Source of the DNA: Paenibacillus sp. Soil787
Lineage (GTDB): Bacteria; Bacillota; Bacilli; Paenibacillales; NBRC-103111
Assembly (NCBI RefSeq): GCF_001429545.1
Contig: NZ_LMSP01000048.1
Location: 257,843 to 321,842 of the forward strand
Direction of reading: 5' to 3'
DNA length: 64,000 nt
Numbering within the stretch: position 1 is the stretch's first letter; every line of letters starts with the position of its first letter. The notes under the pieces are model-generated. The model saw nothing but the letters and a program-made list of their open reading frames with translations, did no database searches and was not told where the DNA came from. A program made the position numbers and the translations under genes. Positions 27,342-36,972 of this stretch are shown here, one piece after another.

Positions 27342-28595
27342 TCATTCAGCCTCCGGAAAGACGATACACACTTTCGTTCCTTTTCCGGGCTCGCTCTCGT
27401 ACTTCAGCGTGGCGTTCATCGCCTCCAGCAAGCGAAACGTCACCATCAGCCCTAAACCGGTTCCTTGTACCTTCGTCGTATAGAATGGGTTTCCGAGTTT
27501 TTGGAGTTGCTCTGAAGTCATTCCTTCCCCTGAATCGGAAACAAACACACTCACTTTTCCGCCCGACGAACATGTCTCTACATGAAGCGTCCCTCCGTCA
27601 GGCATGGCTTCGATAGCGTTTTTTAAAATGTTGATCAGCGCTTGCTTGAGCTTGCTTTTGTCACCGCTTACGTACAGGTTTTCGCTAATCTCGCTGATTA
27701 TCTCTACCCGGTTCATTGATGCGTACGACGAAACGATTTTCAAAACGCTAGTCATTTTTTCTGAAACGCTAATTTTACCGACATTATTTAACTGCGGTTT
27801 CGCAAAGTCCAAGTAATCGCTCAGCACGGATGCGGCCCGATCCAACTCCGCAATGGCTATTTCCATGTACCTGCGAAGCTTTTCGTCAGCTGAACTCTTT
27901 CCAAGCTGAAGAAAACCACGGACGACCGTCAACGGATTTCTGACCTCATGCGCGATGGAAGCCGCCATCTCGCTTATGAGGGCAAACCTTTCGGAACGTT
28001 GCATTTGCATTTTTAAAGAAAAATTCTCTCTAATAATTTCAATAACGTTAATAGCGAGCACAATCGACAACCAGGCAAATAAAAATAACACCGCATAAAA
28101 TCCCCAACCGAAAAAGGTTCTTTCTGAGAAAAAGTACCATAGGGAGAGACTTAAAAAGTAAGCGTAAGAAATCAGTCCAACACCGATTTCAATTTTTTGA
28201 AAACGTCCAGATTGCGTGTATTTATTTTCCAAAAAAATACAAGGCGCCGCGATGAGCAACAAGGCTAACAAAAATCCTAGACTTGAATAAAATCCCGCCA
28301 ACAGGGAGAACCGATAAATCGAAATCAACGACGCTGAAATCCCGCCCCCCAAAATGCCTCCGTACAAAAAACCGATAGTGAAAGGAATCCACCGCATATC
28401 CACCAGAATAAGACTTTCACTAAGATGCAAAGGAAAGTTCATGCACAAAATGCCCGTAATTCCCGCAAAAAGGCCGATCACAATTTGTTGATGGCTCTTT
28501 TTTTCCAAGGGTCGAATTTCCATAAAAACCAATTGATAAACCAATATCGGCAATAGCACTATAAAAACGTTCACAATCAGTTCTTTTATCATCAA
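27342..28595 (-). CDS. KinB-like membrane sensor histidine kinase
   Basis: Protein of 417 residues. The N-terminal half has about six membrane helices with the 5TM-LYT pattern (MRWIPFTIGFLYGGILGGGI). This is followed by a HisKA box with SIAHEVRNPLTVVRGFLQLG (phospho-His), then N box ALINILKNAIEAMPDGG, G1 VSDSGEGM, F box NPFYTTK and G2 GTGLGL. This architecture matches sporulation kinase KinB and relatives, which feed phosphate into the Spo0F/Spo0A relay. No response regulator gene is adjacent, which also fits an orphan sporulation kinase. Confidence 0.85.
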   Translation of the reverse strand: MMIKELIVNVFIVLLPILVYQLVFMEIRPLEKKSHQQIVIGLFAGITGILCMNFPLHLSESLILVDMRWIPFTIGFLYGGILGGGISASLISIYRFSLLAGFYSSLGFLLALLLIAAPCIFLENKYTQSGRFQKIEIGVGLISYAYFLSLSLWYFFSERTFFGWGFYAVLFLFAWLSIVLAINVIEIIRENFSLKMQMQRSERFALISEMAASIAHEVRNPLTVVRGFLQLGKSSADEKLRRYMEIAIAELDRAASVLSDYLDFAKPQLNNVGKISVSEKMTSVLKIVSSYASMNRVEIISEISENLYVSGDKSKLKQALINILKNAIEAMPDGGTLHVETCSSGGKVSVFVSDSGEGMTSEQLQKLGNPFYTTKVQGTGLGLMVTFRLLEAMNATLKYESEPGKGTKVCIVFPEAE

Positions 28596-28912
28596 TGTTG
28601 CTCCTCGGGAAGTTGAACTTATCGAATTATAACAGAATTCCGAAGGTTTTTGTCGAACATTTTTTTCGGAAAAATGTTGCTTTTAGTCGTGGAATGAAGA
28701 AAGGACGGTTGTAGTCCGCCCTGTTGCCTTTTCTTAATCTACGGGATCCCAAAGCGCCAGCTGTTGAAAGTCGCTTTCACCGTTTCTTGACCGAGAAACG
28801 TTTCAATCCCAATATCCCGATGACCGCCTCCTTGATGAAATCTGTATGAGAGAAACTTTTCATGCCGATTCAGGGTACGTTTTAGTTAACTTAAACATCC
28901 CTGGTTACACGT
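28596..28912. other. Intergenic, no intact gene
   Basis: One minus-strand frame around 28740-28850 reads FLGQETVKATFNSWRFGIP before a stop, which looks protein-like and may be the end of a lost gene. No start, ribosome site or family can be assigned. Confidence 0.35.
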
Positions 28913-28971
28913 TAAAAAACCCTCTTGTACATTCACGGAAGTTTATTTACATTCCGTTTGCACAAGAGGGG
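28913..28971 (-). terminator. Terminator of the alginate-lyase-family gene
   Basis: CCCTCTTGT pairs with ACAAGAGGG, and an inner ACGGAA/TTCCGT pair extends the stem. On the minus strand it is followed by GTTTTTTAAC. It lies about 70 bases past the stop at 29044. Confidence 0.7.
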
Positions 28972-29043
28972 CTGATCTACAAATAGGCTCTTAAATTATG
29001 CAGCTTTGATACGTCGTTAACGGAAGAAGGCAATACCCTCTTA

Positions 29044-32016
29044 CTATTTGGATAACAAATACTGGGCATCCCGAAGCAAATAGCCTGCGGCTTGCGCAGA
29101 AATATGCTTGCCGCTTTGAGCCTGCACTTCGCTCACGAAAGTATCTAGGTTGTTCTTGGCCAATTTGCTCTGCAAGCTGTTAGCAATGCCCGCGTTATCG
29201 ATCCATCCGGTATTCATAAAGCGTGTGACCAACGCCTGCAGGGACTGGACGCTAGTCGTAGTTTGGAACAATACGGTTTGACTACTTGTATTCCCTGCCA
29301 AGTCACTTGCCGTTACGATAAATGTGTGCGAACCAAGCGGCAGCGTATATAGCGGAATAGCGGCTCCTTGCTGCACGGTTTGGGGTTCACCATTTGTACT
29401 TATCGTGACCGTTGTCTTGCTGCTGTCGACTCCGGACAAGTTATCGCTGAGCGTAAGGATCGGCGTAATATCCATAGAATCGCTGTATGTGCCGTACACA
29501 AATCCGGTAACCGTAATTGTAGGTAGCGTCGAATCCAGATTGAAGCCGATCGTTTTCACCGCTTCTGCATTGCCGGCGTTGTCCGTCGAACGGTAGCTCA
29601 CGGTATATTTGTCATCTTTGTCGAACATTAGCGCCGATGTATAAGCCTGCCATGTATGTCCGTCATCCAAACTGTACTCGGTTTTGGCTACGCCCGACAG
29701 ATTGTCATAAACGTTAAGGTTAACTGTCACAGCGTGCCCATACCACCCATTCAGCCCGTCCGGCTGAGCTGGTGAGACTGCAGCCATCGTCACAGGCGGC
29801 TTCTTGTCGATTGCGATGGAGAAGGTAGCGCTGACGGTGGCCTTTTTGACGGATGTTGCCTTGATGACGCCGACGGTCTCATAAAGGTCAGGTATCTCCC
29901 TCAATTTCAGCTTCAGCATCGTGTCGCTGATGATCTCGGAATCGATATATGGCTTCAGCGACTCTGGAATATCCCAGTTTACGCGCTTGATGCCGGAATC
30001 CGTCTGCACATTGGCCGTTAGGACGATTTCATCGCCTGCGGAGCTCAACACGTTTTTATTGGCGCTCAAAGTCATTGCAACATCGTAAGGCTTATCTGTG
30101 AAAATCATCGCGCCGAAATAGTTAGCCTTCCGGCCGGCTTCGTTATTTACAGAGCCCGTACGCAGACGCATATTCGCCGCTTTATAAATTAAATCCGTTT
30201 CTCCCTCAGAGGCCACGTCCGCGACCTGGTTGAGATAATGGTTGCTGACAATCTCGTATCCGATGGCTTCAATACCGCTTTGCGTTCTGTTCTTGTCGGA
30301 AATGAACGTCGCGGATGCCACTTCCTCGCCGACTGCATATCTCGCGTTGTAAACCATGCCTGTGAGCAGGCGGTTGTCATTGGCCCCGTAAAGATCGACG
30401 CCCTGGTTCCAGGCGATATCCGCCTGAGAGGCAAGACCCGTAATGCCCATCCTGGCGTGCGTCTGATCACGGCTGCTTTCCTGCTGCTCGCCGGACGGGT
30501 AAATATAGCTGGGCAGGCTTCCCATGGACACTGTGTTGCCTCCCCTGTAAGTGCCGAGATACCGCTGCTTCAGCGCGTCGTTAAATAAGCCAACATCCTC
30601 CAAATAAGCCGCTGAGGCCATGTTGAAGCCGCCGAGAATAGCATCCCAGTTGCCATTGGCCTGGGGATAAAAATCGTAGGTCTTGGTCAACAGCAAGTGC
30701 AGGAAAGACTCAAATTCGCCGATGCCTGCCTCCTGCCATTTGTCCGCTGGCGCAACGCTGGGATCATTATTGTAGACATGCTTTATGATCTCAGCGGCGT
30801 TCACGAAATCCGTCCCCACGATGGCGATGCGCAGCTTCACGTCGTTTCCAAGCCCGAGGGTCTTCAGTGTGTCGGCCCACCCGTTAAGGACGTCTCTCGC
30901 TTTTTTTCCGTAAGCTACGTCTCCATCCAAATAGTACCGTAAAGCGTAATAGAGTGCCTTGCTGCCGCCACGGGTATATGCCGTACCTCCGATATTGGGG
31001 TTGTTGTAAGGACCCACATCGAGCACAGGCGCCGGATTAACCGTATTGGTATCGAACCAGGTAGTGGCGCTTACGAGTTCCTGATATCCCTTTCCATATA
31101 CCGTATCCATGTTGTTTTTATTTGCCTTGATGTTATCAAGGTCCTCCAGTGTGAAATAGACGCCCGGATGCTGGAAGACGAAATCGTCTCTCAGATAGGG
31201 GATCTTGTCCTCGCTGACATATTGATCGCCTTTATAGGTCACATCGAAATAGTCCAAGTTGGGTCCGTCGTAAACCGCCTGTCCCGGAGGTGCCTCCATT
31301 CCCAGAGTAACGGTATTTTCACCCTTCTCCAGCCAGACGTTCATATAGTTGTTATTCCAAGCCCTATTGCCTTTTACGTTTGCATAGCCATTGTCCGTCT
31401 GCGGAGTCAGAGATGTGTTGGTCTTCGGATTATAACTGTCAATGTATCCCGACATATTGAAAATCATCCAGCCCGCCCAATGCGGATCCATGGAATTCGT
31501 AAAATCCGGTTCATCATTGTTGATAATAATGCGGCTATTCCTCTCGTCGCGGACATTTCGGTAGCCGTCCACCTTTGTGGCTGGGTTGTTATATTTGAAA
31601 GCTAATTCATAAACGCCCGCCGCCGGTACAGTCACCCTCCAGCTGGCCTTGTCCTGCCCCGATGGAATGGTGTTATTAATAGAACCGTTGCCCGTTTTGT
31701 AGTTGGCGACAGGGTCGCTGAAATCCACAAATTTGCCGCCCGAGGCGCCTGTTAAGACGATACTATCCGTGGCGGCGGATCCAGGTACCGTATCTCCGTT
31801 GTCCCTTATATAGATATTGCCTGTATGTTTATAAAAATCTTCCGCCTCTATCCTTGTGGTAAAGCCTTCGGGAGCGGTTGGCACGATAGGATCACCCAGA
31901 GTGACGTTCTCTGCCGCAGCTGCAACATTCACTGTTGATCCCAGGATAAGCGTCGGCATACATATTATTGGTACACATAACAATAACGATAAGACCTGTT
32001 TCAAATATTTTTTCAT
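29044..32016 (-). CDS. Secreted alginate-lyase-family polysaccharide lyase with CBM, Ig-like and FIMAH modules
   Basis: Protein of 990 residues. Signal peptide to about residue 36, then a CBM6/35-like module (TTRIEAEDFYKHTGN, near 54-260). Next is an alpha/alpha-toroid alginate_lyase domain (about 285-650) with VYFTLEDLDNIKANKN, GNWDAILGGFNMASAAYLED and the putative active segment GEQQESSRDQTHARMG. Beyond it lie a beta-sandwich and OmpL47-type repeats (EYSLDDGHTWQAY, STDNAGNAEAVKTI). The last 75 residues form a FIMAH domain (LVTRFMNTGWIDNAGIANSL). It cleaves or binds an acidic polysaccharide outside the cell; the exact substrate cannot be named. It is a single gene with a strong terminator, distant from the GH95-like genes. 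Confidence 0.8.
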   Translation of the reverse strand: MKKYLKQVLSLLLCVPIICMPTLILGSTVNVAAAAENVTLGDPIVPTAPEGFTTRIEAEDFYKHTGNIYIRDNGDTVPGSAATDSIVLTGASGGKFVDFSDPVANYKTGNGSINNTIPSGQDKASWRVTVPAAGVYELAFKYNNPATKVDGYRNVRDERNSRIIINNDEPDFTNSMDPHWAGWMIFNMSGYIDSYNPKTNTSLTPQTDNGYANVKGNRAWNNNYMNVWLEKGENTVTLGMEAPPGQAVYDGPNLDYFDVTYKGDQYVSEDKIPYLRDDFVFQHPGVYFTLEDLDNIKANKNNMDTVYGKGYQELVSATTWFDTNTVNPAPVLDVGPYNNPNIGGTAYTRGGSKALYYALRYYLDGDVAYGKKARDVLNGWADTLKTLGLGNDVKLRIAIVGTDFVNAAEIIKHVYNNDPSVAPADKWQEAGIGEFESFLHLLLTKTYDFYPQANGNWDAILGGFNMASAAYLEDVGLFNDALKQRYLGTYRGGNTVSMGSLPSYIYPSGEQQESSRDQTHARMGITGLASQADIAWNQGVDLYGANDNRLLTGMVYNARYAVGEEVASATFISDKNRTQSGIEAIGYEIVSNHYLNQVADVASEGETDLIYKAANMRLRTGSVNNEAGRKANYFGAMIFTDKPYDVAMTLSANKNVLSSAGDEIVLTANVQTDSGIKRVNWDIPESLKPYIDSEIISDTMLKLKLREIPDLYETVGVIKATSVKKATVSATFSIAIDKKPPVTMAAVSPAQPDGLNGWYGHAVTVNLNVYDNLSGVAKTEYSLDDGHTWQAYTSALMFDKDDKYTVSYRSTDNAGNAEAVKTIGFNLDSTLPTITVTGFVYGTYSDSMDITPILTLSDNLSGVDSSKTTVTISTNGEPQTVQQGAAIPLYTLPLGSHTFIVTASDLAGNTSSQTVLFQTTTSVQSLQALVTRFMNTGWIDNAGIANSLQSKLAKNNLDTFVSEVQAQSGKHISAQAAGYLLRDAQYLLSK

Positions 32017-32035
32017 ATTCGCTCTCCTTTCTTAA

Positions 32036-32300
32036 ATTACGCAATTCTTTGACTTATTCCCAAAATAATCCTTAATGCCTCTGTCTAGATACAGGGTGTA
32101 ACCGCTAACAAAACAGGATGCGGGCGAGGCCAGAAACACGGCTGGGCCTTGCAAATCGTCAGGCGTGCGTAAACGGAACGCGGGCATCTTGCTGATGATA
32201 ATCTGGTTGAAGGAGGTTGCCGCCGCCTTTCTTTATCATCGACTGTATGAAAGCGTTTGCCATGATGAGCGGAGCCTTTAAGTCAAAGTCGATGAAAAGA
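32036..32300 (-). pseudogene. Decayed short-chain dehydrogenase (C-terminal half)
   Basis: Two out-of-frame pieces are readable on the minus strand. One is FDLKAPLIMANAFIQSMIKK, the SDR helix after the active site; the other is RTPDDLQGPAVFLASPASCF followed by VSGYTLYLDRG, the SDR C-terminus (usual form FVTGxxLxVDGG). They are joined by a deletion near 32215. The sequence from 32300 to 32680 carries no further recognisable gene on either strand. Confidence 0.6.
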
Positions 32301-32681
32301 GACTTTGCGTTTAGTAGAATCGCCGTTGCGCAGCCCGAATGGGTGCTCCAATTCGGGGGAGTTTCCCAATCCCCTCGTTCCGCCGTGCCTGCAAAGTGAT
32401 GTCCGCCAACATCTCCTTTCCATCCATTTATTTAGACAGCCGCAAAACGCATCGTTTTCGGGCGAGCACAGTCCGCCCGTGGCTTATGTGTTCAGCGACA
32501 CCTCGACAAACTTCATAGTAACAAAGTGAGGAAGCGATTCATATGCTGTTTTTTATGAATAAAGTGAGTATTTTTAAGAATTGAACCTCCAAGGCGCTGA
32601 ACATAACATAGGCGCATAGAAAGCCCATGAGGGACTGAAGGTGATCGACTCTACCATTTAATAACCTCTCGGAATTAGAAG

Positions 32682-33671
32682 TTATTGTGATAAGAAACTT
32701 TCTAGCACTAGGTTTCCAAAGCTTTGAATGTCTTTTAAATAATCATATTCTGTTGGGTTCGGTTCAATTTGGTTTAACATTCGAACGGCTACAATATTAT
32801 ACTCAGGAATAACTAACACAGCATTGCCGTAAAAACCAAGCGATTGATAGGACCCCTTAGGAACTTCATTACCTAGTTCGGACAAGTGGCGGGGCTTGTC
32901 TTGCACCCACCAGAAGAATCCATTTCGCGGATAAGTTTCATCAAGACGGCTCGGAGTCACAATTGAAACAGATTGTTCAAATATCGAACTAGGTATTATT
33001 TGTTGTCCCTTATATTTCCCTTTAGTAAGATGTATCTGTCCCCAGTAGGCTAACTCCCGTGTACTTACAAATAGATTAGCCTCGCCGCCTTGGTCTCCTA
33101 TGTAGTCCTCATAAAGCCAAACCAACTTATCATTTTTCTCTTTTCTCCACCCAGTCTCTTTGAAGCCAAGAGGTTTAAATATTCTTTCCTCTAATACCTG
33201 TGCAAGAGACATATCAAAAACCTTATAAATAATCCTAATAAGTAAATTAATACCGGCGTTGTTATACTTCCAGTCTGTTCCAGGCGGAAAAAGTCTCTTG
33301 TTGGGGCCTTCTAAACCGTGAGTGTGGGTCAAGAGATGTCGTATCGTTGTATTATTTAACACGTTTTCATCCAGATCTTCTAAATATTCAGTTACATAAT
33401 CATTGATGCTTCTAATTTTCCCTTCATACAGAGCAAGACTAATTGCGAAGCCCAGATAAGTTTTGCGTATGGATGCAACATTGAATTGCGATTTTGCATC
33501 TATTGATCGACTATTCGGAGACTTATCATGATTGCCTGCATAAAACTCGTTCACGATATGGTCATTTTGCATAACTAAAACCGATGCTGCAGTGGCAGAT
33601 ATCAGATTCCTAATACTCAAAACATAACGATTAAGTTCGTCAAAACCATTATTAGATTTAATATAATCCAT
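32682..33671 (-). CDS. Serine hydrolase, beta-lactamase superfamily
   Basis: About 329 residues. The start at 33671 (MDYIKSNNGF) has GGGGGAG roughly 10 bases upstream. The nucleophile motif is SIRK (near residue 64, after FNVA) and the second is YNN (near 140, in GTDWKYNNAGINLL). A late HxG-like segment is less clear. No signal peptide is seen. It is only distantly related to the serine hydrolase at 7486-8649, so the two are not recent duplicates. The likely role is an esterase or peptidase rather than antibiotic resistance. Confidence 0.75.
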   Translation of the reverse strand: MDYIKSNNGFDELNRYVLSIRNLISATAASVLVMQNDHIVNEFYAGNHDKSPNSRSIDAKSQFNVASIRKTYLGFAISLALYEGKIRSINDYVTEYLEDLDENVLNNTTIRHLLTHTHGLEGPNKRLFPPGTDWKYNNAGINLLIRIIYKVFDMSLAQVLEERIFKPLGFKETGWRKEKNDKLVWLYEDYIGDQGGEANLFVSTRELAYWGQIHLTKGKYKGQQIIPSSIFEQSVSIVTPSRLDETYPRNGFFWWVQDKPRHLSELGNEVPKGSYQSLGFYGNAVLVIPEYNIVAVRMLNQIEPNPTEYDYLKDIQSFGNLVLESFLSQ

Positions 33672-33724
33672 TTCACTTCTCTCCCCCATTATTACATGAA
33701 TTACGTACTAATTATTCGGGAGAC

Positions 33725-33800
33725 TGCTAGGCAATCCTGCCCTTCCCAACAAATGAAAAAAGAGCTGCCGTCATGCAAGCTCCTCCACTCTAGTTCCTAT
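33725..33800. repeat. Dispersed hairpin-forming intergenic repeat, copy 8
   Basis: AGAGCTGCC...ATGCAAGCTCCTCCACT, followed by a degraded AAAACGTTCCCTA tail. Nearly the same core as the copy at 23868-23950. Confidence 0.45.
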
Positions 33801-33855
33801 ATTGTAAAACGACGAAAACGTTCCCTACGTTGTCTATAGTTCGGGAGGGACGACA

Positions 33856-33981
33856 TTAGCTTGCTCTTTTATTTACTTGACCGTAGTCATTCTTAATTTG
33901 ACTCACTAGTTTTAAAATTTCAGTGTCAGGGTAAATGCGCTCAATTTTGAATGTAGAGTGAGTCGTATATCGTTGTTCCAT
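33856..33981 (-). pseudogene. Truncated SRPBCC-family gene (41 codons)
   Basis: AGGAGGAGG precedes ATG 33981. The frame begins MEQRYTTHSTFKIERIYP, the typical first strand of SRPBCC / AHSA1-like proteins, then departs from the family and ends at 33856. It lies 24 bases after the MerR gene on the same strand, so it was probably the MerR-controlled partner before a deletion removed most of it. Confidence 0.5.
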
Positions 33982-34005
33982 AAGTAAATCCTCCTCCTAG
34001 AGAAC

Positions 34006-34485
34006 TCATGTCAAATTATCGTTTAGAAAATCGCCAAGCAGATCAAAACGGTGTTCCCAGTTCAGCCGGTGTTCAATGATATACTTTTCGTGGCTCATCT
34101 TCATCGTTTCCAGAATTGAAATAAATGCATCAATGGAAGGCGGCTCCTGATGCTTCATTCGTTCGGCCACGCGTTCGAGTTCGGCCAGAAGCTTCTGCCC
34201 AGTTTTTATATTTCTCCGGATCCGTTCAATCTGAATAGCCACGATGTCAGACGGGGTATACGTATGACCCTTTAGCACCGTCTGAATTTCTTCAAGCGAT
34301 AAGCCCAACTCTTTCAGAGACAAGATTTGTTGCAGCCGTCTAATATCGGCTTCGTTATACAACCGATGACCGGTTTTAGAATATCCTGACGGTGAAAACA
34401 AGCCAATCTGATCGTAAAATCGCAAAGTACGGACTGTAAGTCCGGTCAATTTGGCAAGATCCCCCACCTTCCAATTCTGTTGCAT
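34006..34485 (-). CDS. MerR family regulator (TipAL/Mta-like)
   Basis: Protein of 159 residues. The first 70 are a MerR winged helix (WKVGDLAKLTGLTVRTLRFY, then GHRLYNEADIRRLQQI), followed by a dimerisation coiled coil and a short helical C-terminus (NWEHRFDLLGDFLND) that may bind a ligand. The protein is somewhat longer than minimal MerR regulators. Its promoter has a 19-base spacer and a palindromic operator, so it activates its own transcription. The downstream partner gene is truncated. Confidence 0.82.
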   Translation of the reverse strand: MQQNWKVGDLAKLTGLTVRTLRFYDQIGLFSPSGYSKTGHRLYNEADIRRLQQILSLKELGLSLEEIQTVLKGHTYTPSDIVAIQIERIRRNIKTGQKLLAELERVAERMKHQEPPSIDAFISILETMKMSHEKYIIEHRLNWEHRFDLLGDFLNDNLT

Positions 34486-34526
34486 AATCCACTCCTTTCT
34501 TTGGCGCTAGCTGTACCGGTATCTTT

Positions 34527-34557
34527 AGTATAAAACGTAACGTTACGTAAGGTGCAA
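34527..34557 (-). promoter_or_regulatory. MerR-type promoter with 19-bp spacer and palindromic operator
   Basis: On the minus strand the -35 TTGCAC (34557-34552) and -10 TATACT (34532-34527) are 19 bases apart. The spacer holds the perfect 14-base palindrome ACGTAACGTTACGT (34535-34548), a pattern seen with TipA/Mta-type regulators. Confidence 0.7.
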
Positions 34558-34716
34558 GAAGTTTTTAAGGAAACATTTACATCTTTTCTTCGCTTTCTAT
34601 TAGGGGTACCGCCAACCAAACAACGTAAAAGCCATGCAAATACATATTTCACCAAAAGCAAAGTCGGTTTTCCTACGCTAAGGAGGCAGAGTATGGATAA
34701 GTCCGCTGATTTTTTC

Positions 34717-34746
34717 GTTGTAAATACAACAAAAATGATGTACTAT
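34717..34746 (+). promoter_or_regulatory. Promoter and MarR-type operator
   Basis: The -35 TTGTAA (34718-34723) and -10 TACTAT (34741-34746) have a 17-base spacer. The palindrome GTTGTA-AA-TACAAC (34717-34730) overlaps the -35 box, the expected place for an autorepressing MarR dimer. Confidence 0.6.
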
Positions 34747-34791
34747 TTTTTTACCACGTTTGAAAAATACAATATTAATGGAGCTGCAAAT

Positions 34792-35244
34792 ATGAAGGAA
34801 ATTCTACGTGAGGTTGGAATGATTGCTAGGGCATTGGATTCTATAAGTAATATAGAATTTAAAAAATATGACCTTACAAAAGGACAGTACTTGTACCTCG
34901 TTCGAATATGTGAAAATCCAGGAATTATTCAAGAAAAGTTAGCTGAAATGATAAAGGTAGACCGAACAACAGCTGCTCGTGCTATCAAGAAACTTGAGAT
35001 TAATGGTTTTATTGAAAAGAATGATGATCCATATAACCAAAAAATTAAAAAACTATTTCCTACAGAGAAAGGGAAGACTGTTTACCCTTTAATAAAAAGG
35101 GAAAACGATCATTCCAATATGGTCGCACTATCTGGATTCTCCGAAAGTGAAGTAGAAACCATTTTAAACCTGTTGCAAAGAGTCAGAAAAAATGTAGAAA
35201 AAGACTGGGAGTTTGTAAAAAAGGGAAACAAGCGAAATTATTGA
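34792..35244 (+). CDS. MarR family transcriptional regulator
   Basis: Protein of 150 residues from ATG 34792, preceded by GGAG. An upstream in-frame ATG at 34693 also has a good ribosome site (AAGGAGG), but it would add 33 unrelated residues and lies ahead of the promoter proposed here. The winged helix contains KGQYLYLVRICENPGIIQEKL, EMIKVDRTTAARAIKKLE and IEKNDDPYNQKIKKLFPTEKG. It is co-directional with a GNAT gene 24 bases downstream, so it probably represses that pair. Confidence 0.82.
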   Translation: MKEILREVGMIARALDSISNIEFKKYDLTKGQYLYLVRICENPGIIQEKLAEMIKVDRTTAARAIKKLEINGFIEKNDDPYNQKIKKLFPTEKGKTVYPLIKRENDHSNMVALSGFSESEVETILNLLQRVRKNVEKDWEFVKKGNKRNY

Positions 35245-35268
35245 TTTAATACAAGGAGGACAAATAAA

Positions 35269-35787
35269 ATGACTATAAATATAAAAAAGTGCACGTTTGA
35301 AGATTTAGGCTTACTTCAAGAAATTAGTGTTGAAACATTTAAAGAGACATTTAAGGATCAAAATTCACCTGAAAATATAAAAGCCTACTTGGAAAGAGCA
35401 TTTAACTTAAAACAATTAGAAAAAGAATTATCAAATATCTCTTCGGAATTCTATTTTATTTATTCTAATGAGGAAATTGCCGGGTATTTAAAGCTAAACA
35501 CCAATGATGCTCAAACTGAAATAATGGGCAATGATTCGCTTGAAATCGAGAGGATTTATATAAGGAAAGAACTGCATAAACAGGGACTCGGTAAATATCT
35601 AATAAATAAAACTATACAAATAGCTATAGAACGGAATAAAGAGAAGATCTGGCTAGGAGTTTGGGAAAAAAATGAGAGCGCAATTACCTTTTATAAAAAA
35701 ATGGAGTTTGTTCAAACAGGCGTCCACTCTTTCTATATGGGTGATGAAGAACAAATAGATTTTATTATGACCAAAACACTCATATAA
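35269..35787 (+). CDS. GNAT acetyltransferase, PaiA-like
   Basis: Protein of 172 residues. AAGGAGG lies 9 bases before the ATG. The opening (IKKCTFEDLGLLQEISVETF) and DQNSPENIKAYLERAF resemble PaiA-type polyamine acetyltransferases. The acetyl-CoA loop is RKELHKQGLGKYLINK, and GVWEKNESAITFYKKMEF is the conserved C-terminal strand. It sits in an operon with MarR. A spermidine/spermine or other amine acceptor is plausible but not shown. Confidence 0.82.
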   Translation: MTINIKKCTFEDLGLLQEISVETFKETFKDQNSPENIKAYLERAFNLKQLEKELSNISSEFYFIYSNEEIAGYLKLNTNDAQTEIMGNDSLEIERIYIRKELHKQGLGKYLINKTIQIAIERNKEKIWLGVWEKNESAITFYKKMEFVQTGVHSFYMGDEEQIDFIMTKTLI

Positions 35788-36125
35788 CGTTTCTCTGAAA
35801 TGATAATTCAGATAACGGCAAACCGTTAGATCAGCGATCCAGGGAGCAGTTTGCCGCCGTGGCAGTTGCTTCTTCTGTCATTAAGCTAAACATTCCTCCC
35901 TCTGTCACAGTCGATGCTGGCTCAAGCGATGGTAAGCTTACTCCCACTCAATGGTCCCATCCGGAAATATTGGAGTAATGTACTGCAACGCGGGTCAAGA
36001 CGAGTATGTATCATCGGATACTTTTGATGAAGCATAAAATATAATCAGGGTTCGCTCGTCCAACGAAATCATCCCCCACGCCGATAGTAGGTACCTCTCT
36101 ATATCAGCAAAGGAGATAAGACGAA
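35788..36125. repeat. Intergenic stretch with repeat copy 9
   Basis: About 35810-35900 carries the dispersed element (GCAAACCGTTAG, GGGAGCAG...GCCG...GGCAG...CTTC, CTGTCATTAAGCTAAAC). The remainder to 36125 shows no gene; AAAGGAGATAAGACG before 36126 is the ribosome site of the next gene. Confidence 0.5.
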
Positions 36126-36953
36126 ATGAAAATAATCATTTTCGGAGTAAGCGGAACAGTCGGAAAAGCACTAACTAAAACTCTTACAGCTAATCAACAT
36201 GATGTTTATGGAAGTTATCATTTGAGGAAACCATCATTTTTACCTTCAGATCGTACTATTCAGCTTCCGATTGGTGAACTTGATTTACTGGAAAAGTTTT
36301 TATTGCAAGTCAATCCAGATTTCGTAGTTATGGCTTTGCGTGGAGATTTTGTAAAGCAGCTTAAGTTCCATATTCAAACGGCTGCATACTTAAGAAATAC
36401 AGGTGGCCGAATGATTTTTTGTTCCACCTCTAATGTATTCGATGCAAGTACCGACTCGCCGCATTTCGAAGAGGATCCCCCCTCCGCAGCCAGTGATTAT
36501 GGACAATTTAAAGCGGAATGCGAAAGGCTAATGGCTGAAAGACTACTCGACAAACTTACCATCGTTAGGATTCCAACCATTTTGGGTCATGACACACCTC
36601 GAATTAATGAATTGAGACAACAGCTTCAAGACGGAGAGTCAATAAAGATCTATTCCAATGTGTATTCCACCAGGAATACCGATCAGTTATTATCGATGCA
36701 GATTACCTATTTGATGGAACAAAGGCTCACAGGCATTTACCACCTTGGGACTACAGATATCATGAATCATTCAGAATTTACAAAAAAACTTGTGACACGC
36801 TGGGGTTATACGGATGCTGCATACGAAGTATTAAAGCAAGATACTTTTTCCTCCGTCATTCCCGAAAGATATGATAACTCTCTTTTAACCAATAATCCTT
36901 TGCCGAAAAAACTCCAAATAAACCACGAGCAGTTGATCGAATATTTATCATAG
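36126..36953 (+). CDS. NAD(P)-dependent epimerase / RmlD-like SDR protein
   Basis: Protein of 275 residues, extended SDR type. The nucleotide-binding loop is FGVSGTVGKAL at the N-terminus. The active region is CSTSNVFDAS followed by DYGQFKAECERL, giving the S/T and YxxxK catalytic residues. TIVRIPTILGHD and IYHLGTTDIMNHSEFTKKL are typical of RmlD / dTDP-4-dehydrorhamnose reductase-like proteins. No other sugar-nucleotide genes are nearby, so the role may differ. AAAGGAG lies upstream. Ends at a bidirectional terminator. Confidence 0.78.
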   Translation: MKIIIFGVSGTVGKALTKTLTANQHDVYGSYHLRKPSFLPSDRTIQLPIGELDLLEKFLLQVNPDFVVMALRGDFVKQLKFHIQTAAYLRNTGGRMIFCSTSNVFDASTDSPHFEEDPPSAASDYGQFKAECERLMAERLLDKLTIVRIPTILGHDTPRINELRQQLQDGESIKIYSNVYSTRNTDQLLSMQITYLMEQRLTGIYHLGTTDIMNHSEFTKKLVTRWGYTDAAYEVLKQDTFSSVIPERYDNSLLTNNPLPKKLQINHEQLIEYLS

Positions 36954-36972
36954 CAATTACTTTGTTCAACAA

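Noticed and set aside
31168..31605. Plus-strand open frame of 145 codons inside the alginate-lyase-family gene
   Set aside because: Long only because of the codon usage of the real gene on the other strand; no ribosome site.
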